A stretch of DNA of 64,000 nt from Falsiruegeria mediterranea M17 (GTDB lineage: Bacteria > Pseudomonadota > Alphaproteobacteria > Rhodobacterales > Rhodobacteraceae): contig NZ_ONZG01000014.1 in assembly GCF_900302455.1 (NCBI RefSeq), positions 62,001-126,000 of the forward strand, read 5' to 3'. The translations under genes were made by a program, and so were the position numbers. Of this stretch, positions 49,118 through 58,112 are shown piece by piece. The notes beneath the pieces were generated by a model. That model worked only from the letters and a program-made list of their open reading frames with translations, was not told the DNA's origin and searched no databases. Position 1 is the stretch's first letter, and each line of letters starts with the position of its first letter.

Positions 49118-50803
49118 ATGGCCGTTCTTGAATTCGAAAATGTCTCAAAGAGCTTTGGCGAAGGTGCAAAACGCACTGAGGTGCTAAAGGACATCAACCT
49201 GAAGGTCGAAGAGGGTGAGTTCCTCGTACTCCTCGGCTTTTCGGGCACGGGCAAGACAACATTGATCAACCTGATGGCCGGTCTCGAAGCACCGACCAAG
49301 GGCAAGATCACCTATCGGGGATCACCCATCACCGGCCCAGGTCCTGAGCGGGGGGTGATCTTTCAGAACTACTCGCTGATGCCGTGGTTGACGGTCAATG
49401 GCAACGTGAGCCTGGCAGTGGACACGATGTTCCCAAATCTGACCAAGGCAAGCCGGGCCGACAAAGTGGCACATTACGTCAAAATGGTGGGGCTTTCCCA
49501 CGCCGCCACACGACGTCCGGCCGAATTGTCTGGTGGGATGCGCCAGCGGGTGAATGTAGCCCGTGCCCTAGCCATGGATCCGGAAATTCTGTTGCTGGAC
49601 GAGCCGCTTTCAGCGCTCGACGCGCTGACTCGTGCCAATCTGGCGGATGAGATCGAACGCATTTGGGATGCCGACAAAAAGACCTGCGTCCTCATCACCA
49701 ATGATGTGGACGAGGCGATAATTCTGGCGGATCGGATCATCGCCCTCAACCCCGACGGAACACTTGGCGAGGAGTTCACAGTTTCGATCCCACGTCCGCG
49801 CGAGCGGGGTGAAATGAACCATCATGAGGGTTTCAAGAAACTGCGGGCCGAGATCACGAAACACCTGATGACCGTAGGCATTGAAGCCAAGGTTGAAGGG
49901 TCACGCAGTCTGCCGAACGTGACGGCGATCCACAATATCCCCAAGGCTCAGGCCGATGTGAAGGCCAAGCAGAGCCAGCGGATCGACAGGTATCTGGAAT
50001 TCTCGCAGCTTCACAAAATCTATCCGACCCCGAAGGGGCCGCTTACCGTGGTCGAAGACTTCGATCTGAAGGTGGACAAGGGCGAGTTTATCTCGCTGAT
50101 CGGTCACTCGGGCTGTGGCAAATCGACGGTTCTGACCATGGCAGCAGGTTTGAACGACGTGTCCAAGGGCGTCATCAACCTGGATGGCCGGGGGGTGGTC
50201 GGTGCTGACCCGGAACGCGCGGTGGTGTTCCAGTCACCCAATCTGTTTCCCTGGCTCACCGCCAAGGAAAACGTCGCGATCGGGGTCGACAAGGTCTATC
50301 CCCGCGCCTCTCAGGCTGAACGCCAGGACGTGGTGGAATATTATCTGGAGCGGGTTGGTCTGGCGGACAGCATGGACAAAGAGGCCTGCTCGATGTCGAA
50401 CGGCATGAAGCAACGTGTGGGCATCGCCCGTGCATTTGCTCTGTCCCCCAAGCTGCTGCTGCTGGATGAACCTTTCGGCATGCTCGACAGCCTCACACGC
50501 TGGGAGCTGCAAGAAGTGCTAATGGAGGTTTGGGACCGCACCAAGGTCACGGCGATATGCGTAACGCACGATGTGGACGAAGCGATCCTTTTGGCCGATC
50601 GCGTGGTCATGATGACCAACGGACCGCAGGCCACGATTGGCAAGATCGTAGACGTCGACCTGCCACGTCCACGCAGTCGCAAAGCTCTGCTCGAGCATCC
50701 TGACTATTACGCCTATCGCCAGGACGTTCTGGATTTCCTTGAGGAATATGAACATGGCGCAAAGCCCAAGCCGAAATCGGCCAAGGCCATTGCCGCGGAG
50801 TGA
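49118..50803 (+). CDS. nrtC: Nitrate ABC transporter ATPase with two fused ABC domains (NrtC/NrtD-like)
   Basis: This 561-residue protein has two complete ATPase domains. Domain 1 (about 1-230) carries Walker A GFSGTGKTT, signature LSGGMRQRV and Walker B ILLLDEPLSALD. Domain 2 (about 300-540) carries GHSGCGKST, signature MSNGMKQRV and LLLLDEPFGMLD. Cyanobacterial systems use separate NrtC and NrtD; here one chain supplies both sites, and NrtC's regulatory solute-binding domain is absent. The second signature has SNG instead of SGG, as often seen in this family. It starts 5 bp after nrtB. Confidence 0.9.
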   Translation: MAVLEFENVSKSFGEGAKRTEVLKDINLKVEEGEFLVLLGFSGTGKTTLINLMAGLEAPTKGKITYRGSPITGPGPERGVIFQNYSLMPWLTVNGNVSLAVDTMFPNLTKASRADKVAHYVKMVGLSHAATRRPAELSGGMRQRVNVARALAMDPEILLLDEPLSALDALTRANLADEIERIWDADKKTCVLITNDVDEAIILADRIIALNPDGTLGEEFTVSIPRPRERGEMNHHEGFKKLRAEITKHLMTVGIEAKVEGSRSLPNVTAIHNIPKAQADVKAKQSQRIDRYLEFSQLHKIYPTPKGPLTVVEDFDLKVDKGEFISLIGHSGCGKSTVLTMAAGLNDVSKGVINLDGRGVVGADPERAVVFQSPNLFPWLTAKENVAIGVDKVYPRASQAERQDVVEYYLERVGLADSMDKEACSMSNGMKQRVGIARAFALSPKLLLLDEPFGMLDSLTRWELQEVLMEVWDRTKVTAICVTHDVDEAILLADRVVMMTNGPQATIGKIVDVDLPRPRSRKALLEHPDYYAYRQDVLDFLEEYEHGAKPKPKSAKAIAAE

Positions 50804-50808
50804 GACCT

Positions 50809-53265
50809 ATGAAGAAGAACCTAATAATCATCGGCGCTGGCATGGCCTCGGGCCGCGCGCTCGAAGAGGTGCTGGATCAGGACGGCGACAGTTGGAACGT
50901 CACCCTGTTCAACGCGGAACCGTGCGGCAACTACAATCGCCTGATGCTGTCTCCGGTCCTGTCCGGCGAAAAGACATATGAAGAGATCATCACCCATTCG
51001 GCAGATTGGTACGAGACGCAGGGCGTCAATTGCCGGTTTGGCGAGAAGGTCGCGGAGATCGACAAGGTCGCAAAAACCGTGACGTCGGAAACCGGCGATG
51101 TTCTGTCCTACGACAAGCTGGTGATTGCAACCGGGTCCAATCCCTTCATCATCCCGCTGCCAGGTCATGACCTTGACGGTGTCATCGCATATCGAGACCT
51201 CGAAGACACCGAGCGAATGATTGCGCTCGGCTCGAAACCGGATGCAAAGGCTGTGGTGATCGGTGGGGGTCTTCTGGGACTGGAGGCCGCAGCCGGGCTC
51301 AAAGCTCGCGGCGTGGATGTCACCGTGGTCCATATCATGGGCCATTTGATGGAACGTCAACTGGACGAGGCTGCCGGGTATCTGCTGCGCAAGGCCCTGA
51401 CAGATCGCGGCATCAAGGTGATGTGTTCGGCCAATTCTAAGGAGATTGTTGGCGACGATGGTCAGTTACGGGCACTGTTGCTGGATGACGGTACGGAATT
51501 GCCTTGTGACCTTCTGGTGATGGCCGTTGGTATTCGCCCGAATGTGGCCTTGGCCCAAGATGCAGGGCTGGCGGTGGGCAAAGGCATCCATGTGGATGAC
51601 CAGATGATCACGTCAGACGCCCATATTCTGTCGCTTGGCGAATGTGTCGAACATGACGGCGCGGTCTTTGGGCTTGTGGCGCCGCTTTACGAACAGGCCA
51701 AGGTCTTGGCCAAGACGCTGATCGGGGAACCGGCGACGTTTGTCCAGAAAGAGGTTTCGACAAAACTCAAGGTGACGGGATGCGACCTGTTTTCGGTCGG
51801 CGACTTTGCTGATGGCGAAGGGCGCGAAGACATCGTTTTCCGTGACCCGGCGCGCGGCGTTTACAAGCGGCTGGTGATCGAGGGCAACAAGCTTGTTGGG
51901 GCCGTATTCTATGGGGACACCAGCGACAGCAACTGGTTCTTTGGACTCATAAAGGATGGCGAAGACATCTCGGAGATGCGCGAAACCTTGATGTTTGGGC
52001 CGTCGTTTCAGGGGGGCGACCCCCTGGACCCTATGGCAGCCGTTGCAGCCTTACCGGATGACGCAGAAATCTGCGGCTGCAACGGCATATCCAAAAGCAA
52101 CGTGGTCGCCGCCATTCAGGCGGGCGCCCATACACTGGATGCGGTCAAGGCCACGTCCAAAGCAGCGTCCTCTTGCGGTGGATGTAGCGGGCTGGTCGAA
52201 CAGCTTCTGTCCGTCACGCTTGGTGACGATTTTGCCATGCCCGAAAAGGAAACTGTCTGCAAATGCACCGATCTCAGCCACGACGAAGTGCGCAAACTGA
52301 TTGTGGCAGGCAAGATGAAATCAATGCCTCAGGCGATGCAAGAGATGAACTGGTCGACGCCGGATGGCTGTCATGTTTGTCGCCCGGCGCTCAACTATTA
52401 CCTGGTTTGCGCGTGGCCTGGTGAATACGCCGACGACGGTAAGAGCCGCTTCATCAATGAGCGTGTGCATGCCAACATCCAGAAAGACGGCACATATTCG
52501 GTTGTCCCGCGCATGCTGGGCGGGATCACTACGCCAAATGAGCTTCGTGCGATCGCGGATGCAGCGGACAAGTTCAACGTCCCAACGGTCAAGGTCACGG
52601 GCGGTCAGCGCATCGACCTGCTTGGGATCAAGAAAGAAGACCTTCCTGCGATCTGGTATGATCTTGGTCAGGCCGGCATGATGTCTGGGCAAGCCTATGC
52701 CAAAGGTCTGCGCACGGTAAAAACCTGCGTGGGTACAGATCATTGTCGCTTTGGCACTCAGGACAGCACCGGACTTGGCATCAAGCTCGAAGAGCGGATG
52801 TGGGGCGCCTGGTCGCCACATAAATTCAAGCTGGCGGTGACCGGCTGTCCCCGGAACTGCGCCGAAGCCACCTGCAAGGATCTTGGGATCGTTTGTGTCG
52901 ACAGCGGCTATCAGATTCTGGTTGGTGGCGCGGCGGGCCTCGATCTGCTGGAAGCACAGCTTTTGGCACAGGTTGCCACCGAGAACGAAGCCCTGGAATA
53001 CTCCTGTGCGTTCTATCAACTCTACCGTGAGGGCGCGCAATATCTGCACCGCCCTTACAAGTGGATCAACAAGGTTGGTCTGGACTGGGTCAAGGATCAG
53101 ATTGTCGAGAACCCCCTGAACCGCAAGGCACTTGCCGACCGGTTCCACTATTCCCAGCAGTTTTTTCAGGTCGATCCTTGGGCCGAACGCGCCATCAAGG
53201 GCAAAGACGCCCACGAATTCAAACCTCTGGCAGATCTGACCGATCTGCCGGTGGCTGCGGAATAA
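50809..53265 (+). CDS. nirB: Assimilatory nitrite reductase, large subunit
   Basis: In this 818-residue protein the order of domains is a FAD/NAD(P)H oxidoreductase (LIIIGAGMASGRALEEV, VVIGGGLLGLEAAAGLKARG), two BFD-like [2Fe-2S] segments (CGCNGISKSNVV..SCGGCSGL and CKCTDLSHDEV..CHVCRPAL), then the siroheme/[4Fe-4S] domain with CVGTDHCRFGTQDS and TGCPRNCAEATC. It reduces nitrite to ammonia with NAD(P)H in the cytoplasm. Start at 50809 is taken as the family N-terminus (MKKNLIIIGAGMA). Followed by nirD; siroheme would come from the cobA at the end of the operon. Confidence 0.95.
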   Translation: MKKNLIIIGAGMASGRALEEVLDQDGDSWNVTLFNAEPCGNYNRLMLSPVLSGEKTYEEIITHSADWYETQGVNCRFGEKVAEIDKVAKTVTSETGDVLSYDKLVIATGSNPFIIPLPGHDLDGVIAYRDLEDTERMIALGSKPDAKAVVIGGGLLGLEAAAGLKARGVDVTVVHIMGHLMERQLDEAAGYLLRKALTDRGIKVMCSANSKEIVGDDGQLRALLLDDGTELPCDLLVMAVGIRPNVALAQDAGLAVGKGIHVDDQMITSDAHILSLGECVEHDGAVFGLVAPLYEQAKVLAKTLIGEPATFVQKEVSTKLKVTGCDLFSVGDFADGEGREDIVFRDPARGVYKRLVIEGNKLVGAVFYGDTSDSNWFFGLIKDGEDISEMRETLMFGPSFQGGDPLDPMAAVAALPDDAEICGCNGISKSNVVAAIQAGAHTLDAVKATSKAASSCGGCSGLVEQLLSVTLGDDFAMPEKETVCKCTDLSHDEVRKLIVAGKMKSMPQAMQEMNWSTPDGCHVCRPALNYYLVCAWPGEYADDGKSRFINERVHANIQKDGTYSVVPRMLGGITTPNELRAIADAADKFNVPTVKVTGGQRIDLLGIKKEDLPAIWYDLGQAGMMSGQAYAKGLRTVKTCVGTDHCRFGTQDSTGLGIKLEERMWGAWSPHKFKLAVTGCPRNCAEATCKDLGIVCVDSGYQILVGGAAGLDLLEAQLLAQVATENEALEYSCAFYQLYREGAQYLHRPYKWINKVGLDWVKDQIVENPLNRKALADRFHYSQQFFQVDPWAERAIKGKDAHEFKPLADLTDLPVAAE

Positions 53266-53287
53266 GCCTATGCAAAGCGAAATAGAC

Positions 53288-53626
53288 ATGAGCCAGTACA
53301 TAGATATCGGTACCCTCGAAGACATTCCGCAGCGGGGCGCGCGTGTTGTCCGTACCCCAGAGGGAGAGATCGCCGTGTTTCGGACCGCCGATGATCAGAT
53401 CTTTGCCATTGATGAGTGGCTGCCAGGAAAAGCCGGTCCGCTGTCTAACGGCATTCAACATGGAACTTGCGTGACCGATCCGATGCGCAATTGGGTGTTC
53501 GACCTAAGGTCCGGTGTGGCCCAAGGGGCGGATGACGGCCATTTGCGGGTCTGGGACCTGTACCTGCAGGACGGGCGTATTTTTCTAACCAGCGAGGTGC
53601 TGGGTGCCGCGAGGGTCACGTCATGA
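53288..53626 (+). CDS. nirD: Assimilatory nitrite reductase, small subunit (Rieske-fold)
   Basis: This 112-residue Rieske-like protein reads DIGTLEDIPQRGARVVRTPEGEIAVFRT and GPLSNGIQHGTCVTDPMRNWVFDL. The Cys and His cluster ligands of true Rieske proteins are absent, as is normal for NirD, which stabilises NirB. The start at 53288 matches the usual N-terminus; an in-frame ATG at 53270 would add six residues, and neither has a clear Shine-Dalgarno. The stop overlaps nasA by 4 bp. Confidence 0.9.
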   Translation: MSQYIDIGTLEDIPQRGARVVRTPEGEIAVFRTADDQIFAIDEWLPGKAGPLSNGIQHGTCVTDPMRNWVFDLRSGVAQGADDGHLRVWDLYLQDGRIFLTSEVLGAARVTS

Positions 53627-56223
53627 CTCAGACCTGTACCACATGTCCCTACTGCGGGGTCGGGTGTGGCGTCCTGGCCGGCCCGGATGGCGAAATCGTA
53701 GGCGACCCGAACCACCCGTCCAACTTTGGCAAGCTCTGCTCCAAGGGCTCGGCGCTTGGGGAGACCATCGGTCTGGATGGCCGCCTTCTGCGCCCTCGCA
53801 TTCAGGGCGTTGATGCGACCTGGAACCAGGCACTTGACCTAGTGGCCGACAAGTTCCGCGCTGCGATCAAAGAACACGGTCCCGACAGCGTTGCTTTCTA
53901 TGCCTCGGGCCAGTTGCTGACCGAGGACTACTATGTCGCCAACAAGCTGATGAAAGGCTACATCGGCGCAGCCAACATCGACACCAATTCCCGGCTGTGC
54001 ATGGCCTCGTCTGTGGCGGGGCACAAACGTGCATTTGGTACCGATACCGTCCCCGGCATCTATGCGGATTGGGAACAGGCCGACCTTGTTGTGTTGGTCG
54101 GGACCAACCTGGCCTGGTGTCATCCGGTTCTGTACCAGCGGCTGCTGGCAGAAAAGACGCGGCGCCCGCAAATGCGGGTCGTGGTCATCGACCCGCGCCG
54201 TACCGCCACCTGCGACATCGCCGATTTGCACATCCCTGTGCAAAGCGACGGTGACGTGGCGCTGTTCAACAGACTGCTGACGCATCTGGTGGATGTAGGC
54301 TGTGTCGACACAGAATACGTCGCAGCCCACGTGGACGGATTTGCAGCGACATTGAGTGCCGCGCGCAGATCCTCCTTGGAAGCTATCGGAGTTGATCCCG
54401 ACCGGATCACCGAGTTTTTTCGGCTGTTTGCACGAACCGAGAACGTCGTGACCGTCTATTCTCAGGGCGTAAACCAGTCTGTGTGTGGCACGGACAAGGT
54501 CAACGCAATCCTCAATTGCCACTTGATCACAGGTCGAATTGGACGCCCCGGCATGGGCCCCTTTTCTGTCACCGGCCAACCCAACGCCATGGGCGGCCGC
54601 GAGGTGGGCGGGCTGGCCAACATGCTCGCCTGTCATCTTGATATCGAAAACCCAGACCATCGGGCTGCGGTGCAGGACGCGTGGCAAAGCCCCACAATCT
54701 GCTCTGAACCAGGATTGAAGGCCATCGACCTGTTCCAGGCTTGCAGTGAGGGCAAGATCAAGGCGCTCTGGGTCATGTCTACCAATCCCGCTGTCTCGGT
54801 TCCCGACGCAAATCGTGTGGCTGATGCAATCGCCAGCGTGCCATTTGTCGTGGTGAGCGACATTCTGGAACGCACCGATACAGGCGATCTGGCACATGTG
54901 CTCCTGCCGGCGGCGGGATGGGGTGAGAAGTCTGGCACCGTTACAAACTCTGAACGCATGATCTCGCGTCAGCGGCCGTTTCTTTCTGCGCCCGGCGAGG
55001 CGCGCCCGGATTGGGAAATCATTGCTGATGTGGCGCGCCGTATGGGGTTTGACGGATTTGACTACCAAAACGAAGCTCAAATTTTTCGCGAACACGCCGC
55101 CCTTTCCGGGCTAGCCAAACGGTTTGGGCGCGATTTTGATATCAGCGGTTTGGCCGGTCTGACCGATCTTGACTACGACCTGTTGCAGCCTGTGCGCTGG
55201 CCCGTGCCGCAAGCAGGCGCCCATGGTGGCCGCTTTTTTGCCGACGGCGCTTTCTTTCACGACAACGGCAGGGCCAAGATGGTTCCGGTGGAGCAGCCCG
55301 CCCCTGTGGTCCGGTCAGAGCTGACACTCAACACAGGCCGCATCCGCGATCAATGGCACACCATGACCCGCACAGGCCGCAGCGCCCGACTGTCGGCGCA
55401 TCTCGCCGAACCCTTTGTGGAAATTCACCCCGAGGACGCGATGGCGCATGGGTTGCGCGACGCCGACCTCGCCGAAGTTGCAACGGAACATGGCAACGCC
55501 CTGTTGCGGGTTCTGATCTCATCCAATGCCCGCAAGGGATCGATCTTTGTTCCGATGCATTGGACCGCACAAACCTGCCATGCCGGGCGGGTCAATCCGC
55601 TGGTTGCACCCGCAACAGATCCGGTTTCGGGCCAGCCCGCCAGCAAAGATGGCGCCGTGAGTGTAAAGAGGGCGGACATGGCCTGGTTCGGCTTTGCCGT
55701 CTCACTCAAGCCCCTGTCGCCGACCACGGCCTATGCGGCGCTCGCCCCAAGCCCCCTGGGTTGGCGCGCAGAATTGGCGGATCCGACCCCACCTGAGGAT
55801 TGGTCCGCTATGGCTCGCATCATCACTGGATGCACTCACAGCGACGCGGCATTGCTCGAAGATCACTCCACCGGTTTGATCCGAGTGGCGTTGCATCAAG
55901 CCGGCCGCATTGAGGCACTGTTTTTTGCTGCCAAACAGCCGGTTGCTGTTGCTCGAACCCATGTGGCCGGGCTTTTGGGCAAGGACATTTCTACCCTTGC
56001 CGCGCTGGCCGGTCGCGCGGGGGCGGATCAACCTGATCCCGGCGCCACGGTCTGTGCCTGCTTCGACGTTGGGATCAACACATTGCGCGCGGAATTCGCC
56101 AATGGGGCGCAGACTGTCCCAGAGCTTTGTCAGCGCACTGGTGCCGGCACCAATTGCGGCTCTTGCAAGCCGGAATTGGCGACTCTTATCGCAGCGATCC
56201 CCAAGCCGGTGGCTGCGGAATGA
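53623..56223 (+). CDS. nasA: Assimilatory nitrate reductase, molybdopterin catalytic subunit
   Basis: This 866-residue molybdopterin oxidoreductase has an N-terminal [4Fe-4S] motif Cys8, Cys11, Cys15, Cys39 (CPYCGVGC, then KLCSKGS), molybdopterin-binding blocks (VFYSQG-like VYSQGVNQSVCGTDKVNA, TGRIGRPGMGPFSVTGQPNAMGGREVGG) and a C-terminal BFD-like [2Fe-2S] segment CACFDVGINTLR..TNCGSCKPEL. It reduces nitrate to nitrite in the cytoplasm. The fused C-terminal cluster probably accepts electrons from a ferredoxin- or flavoprotein-type donor, since no separate reductase subunit is encoded here. Confidence 0.95.
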   Translation: MTQTCTTCPYCGVGCGVLAGPDGEIVGDPNHPSNFGKLCSKGSALGETIGLDGRLLRPRIQGVDATWNQALDLVADKFRAAIKEHGPDSVAFYASGQLLTEDYYVANKLMKGYIGAANIDTNSRLCMASSVAGHKRAFGTDTVPGIYADWEQADLVVLVGTNLAWCHPVLYQRLLAEKTRRPQMRVVVIDPRRTATCDIADLHIPVQSDGDVALFNRLLTHLVDVGCVDTEYVAAHVDGFAATLSAARRSSLEAIGVDPDRITEFFRLFARTENVVTVYSQGVNQSVCGTDKVNAILNCHLITGRIGRPGMGPFSVTGQPNAMGGREVGGLANMLACHLDIENPDHRAAVQDAWQSPTICSEPGLKAIDLFQACSEGKIKALWVMSTNPAVSVPDANRVADAIASVPFVVVSDILERTDTGDLAHVLLPAAGWGEKSGTVTNSERMISRQRPFLSAPGEARPDWEIIADVARRMGFDGFDYQNEAQIFREHAALSGLAKRFGRDFDISGLAGLTDLDYDLLQPVRWPVPQAGAHGGRFFADGAFFHDNGRAKMVPVEQPAPVVRSELTLNTGRIRDQWHTMTRTGRSARLSAHLAEPFVEIHPEDAMAHGLRDADLAEVATEHGNALLRVLISSNARKGSIFVPMHWTAQTCHAGRVNPLVAPATDPVSGQPASKDGAVSVKRADMAWFGFAVSLKPLSPTTAYAALAPSPLGWRAELADPTPPEDWSAMARIITGCTHSDAALLEDHSTGLIRVALHQAGRIEALFFAAKQPVAVARTHVAGLLGKDISTLAALAGRAGADQPDPGATVCACFDVGINTLRAEFANGAQTVPELCQRTGAGTNCGSCKPELATLIAAIPKPVAAE

Positions 56224-57197
56224 ACCTGGCCACGCATATCCAAACTCTCGGGCGCGGACCGGGCCGATCACGGTCGCTGAGCCGCGAAGAGGCACGCGAT
56301 GCGATGGAAATCATCCTAAGCAAAACGGCCGCCCCTGAAGCCGTTGGCGCGCTGTTGATGTTGATGCGCTACCGTGGTGAAACAGCGCCTGAAATCGCAG
56401 GCTTCACCGACGCGCTGCGTGTTGATGTGCAGAATTGGACCGGGCTACCGGTTGCGTTGGACTGGCCCTCATACGCAGCAGGCCGGACACGTGGTGCCCC
56501 GCTGTTCCTGTTGGCCGCAAAGCTGGTGGCTTCGGCTGGCTATCCGGTTTTGTTGCACGGTTGGAATTCGCACCAACTGGCGGTGGCGTCGGTTCGGGCC
56601 GGGCTGGCCGATCTTGGCATCGCCCAGGCCCATACACCTGCTAAGGCCAAGGCTTTGCTACAACGTGATGCAATCGTCTATGTTCCGGCCGAAGCCCTGC
56701 ATGCGCCTGCGCTTGACCTGCTGCGTCTGCGAGATGATCTGGGTCTGCGCTCGTGCCTCAACACCGTGCTGCGCATGCTCAATCCGGCCGATGCCCCTGC
56801 CATGGTCCAGGGCGTCTTTCATCCCTCTTATCGTGATCTTCAAAGCGACGCGGCAGAAATTCTTGGTCAGACTTCGCTTTCGGTCATCAAGGGCGGCGGC
56901 GGCGAGTTCGAGCGTCATCCTGGCAAATCCCTAACCCTGATGGGACTCCGCAAAGGCGCACGATTTGAGACCATCGTTCCGGAACTGGTCAACGCTTCAC
57001 GCCGCCTGCACGAACCGACTTTACCCCCGGTTTGCCTGTCGGCACTCTGGCACGGCGCGCAGGAAGATCCGTTTGCCACTGCCTGCGTGATAGGCACCGC
57101 CACCTTGGCCCTTATGACCTGCGACCTGGAAGTGGATGCCGCCCGCGAGGCTGCACAAGATCTTTGGGCTTGTCGCAGTGTCAGGTCGGCGGCGTAA
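56220..57197 (+). CDS. TrpD2-like (YbiB) glycosyltransferase-family protein
   Basis: This 325-residue protein of the anthranilate phosphoribosyltransferase fold has an N-terminal helical domain (SLSREEARDAMEIILSKTAAPEAVGALLMLMRYRGET) and a C-terminal Rossmann-like domain with LLRLRDDLGLRSCLNTVLRMLNP. It belongs to the TrpD2/YbiB group, which binds nucleic acid rather than making tryptophan. It occurs in nitrate operons of many bacteria, but its role there is not known. The start (56220) overlaps the nasA stop by 4 bp; a longer upstream frame lies inside nasA. Confidence 0.8.
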   Translation: MNLATHIQTLGRGPGRSRSLSREEARDAMEIILSKTAAPEAVGALLMLMRYRGETAPEIAGFTDALRVDVQNWTGLPVALDWPSYAAGRTRGAPLFLLAAKLVASAGYPVLLHGWNSHQLAVASVRAGLADLGIAQAHTPAKAKALLQRDAIVYVPAEALHAPALDLLRLRDDLGLRSCLNTVLRMLNPADAPAMVQGVFHPSYRDLQSDAAEILGQTSLSVIKGGGGEFERHPGKSLTLMGLRKGARFETIVPELVNASRRLHEPTLPPVCLSALWHGAQEDPFATACVIGTATLALMTCDLEVDAAREAAQDLWACRSVRSAA

Positions 57198-57212
57198 CAA
57201 GGAAATTCACTG

Positions 57213-58037
57213 ATGAAACTCTTTCCGATGCCCCTGAACGTCACCACACGCCGAGTGCCAGACAACGTTGCAGTTCGACCTGCTCGGGTGACCCTGGTCG
57301 GAGCAGGTCCCGGAACCCGTGATCTGATCACTCTGCGCGGGGCGCAGCGCCTAAAAGACGCCGATGTGATTTTCTATGATCGCTTGATCGACCCAGACCT
57401 GCTTGACTTGGCCCGGCGCGATGCCAAACGCGTCTATGTGGGCAAAGCACCGGGCCGCCACAGTTGGCCTCAAGCCAAGATCAACGCCGGTCTTGTTGCT
57501 GCCGCCAAACGTGGCGAACGGGTGGTCCGTCTGAAATGCGGCGACCCTGGCGTTTTTGCACGTGGCGCTGAAGAGGCCGAAGCGCTGCAGGCCGAGGGAA
57601 TTGCTGTGGAAATCGTTCCCGGAGTGACGGCTGCGAGCGCAGCAGCAGCTGCGACCGGGACTTTTCTGACCAAGCGAGGTCGCAATGACACATTGGTTCT
57701 GACCACAGCTCACAAAGCGGACCACTCCACGCCGCCGGACTGGGTGCGCCTCCTTGCAAGCGGTGCGCGGGTCGCAGTTTATATGGGTGTTTCGAAAGCC
57801 CGTGACATCGTTGATCTTCTTGACAGCGCAGGTCTTGCCCACAAGACAGTTGTCGACATCGTTTCCCATGCCGAGACTCGGCAACAAAAAACCGCTCAGT
57901 GTTGTGCGCACCGTCTGGCCAAGGTGATCGCGGAACAGAATATATCCAATCCTGCCATTCTGTTTTTCTCGCTCAGTGAAAACTCGGACCACAACAGCCT
58001 GCCCGAGCCGTCCCCTGCCCTTGTCACGATGGCATAA
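57213..58037 (+). CDS. cobA: Uroporphyrinogen-III C-methyltransferase
   Basis: This 274-residue SUMT has VGAGPGTRDLITLRGAQRLKDADVIFYDRLI, GKAPGRHSWPQAKIN, LKCGDPGVFARGAEEAEAL and VPGVTAASAAAAATG, the SAM-binding and substrate blocks of CysG(A)/CobA. It makes precorrin-2, the precursor of the siroheme needed by NirB, which explains its position at the end of the nitrate operon. ATG at 57213 with AAGGAAA upstream. Only the methyltransferase part is present; the dehydrogenase/chelatase (CysG-N/SirC) is not in this window. Confidence 0.93.
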   Translation: MKLFPMPLNVTTRRVPDNVAVRPARVTLVGAGPGTRDLITLRGAQRLKDADVIFYDRLIDPDLLDLARRDAKRVYVGKAPGRHSWPQAKINAGLVAAAKRGERVVRLKCGDPGVFARGAEEAEALQAEGIAVEIVPGVTAASAAAAATGTFLTKRGRNDTLVLTTAHKADHSTPPDWVRLLASGARVAVYMGVSKARDIVDLLDSAGLAHKTVVDIVSHAETRQQKTAQCCAHRLAKVIAEQNISNPAILFFSLSENSDHNSLPEPSPALVTMA

Positions 58038-58072
58038 GTACGTGTCTGGGCTCCGTTGCTGTCCCAAATGTA

Positions 58073-58105
58073 GAAAACCGCCCTGCCCGAGCTCTGGACA
58101 GGGCG
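58073..58105 (-). terminator. Hairpin terminator for the secreted hydrolase gene
   Basis: On the minus strand CGCCCTG (58105-58099) pairs with CAGGGCG (58085-58079) and is followed by GTTTTC. It lies just past the stop at 58113. It may also serve the convergent nitrate operon. Confidence 0.5.
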
Positions 58106-58112
58106 ATGACCG

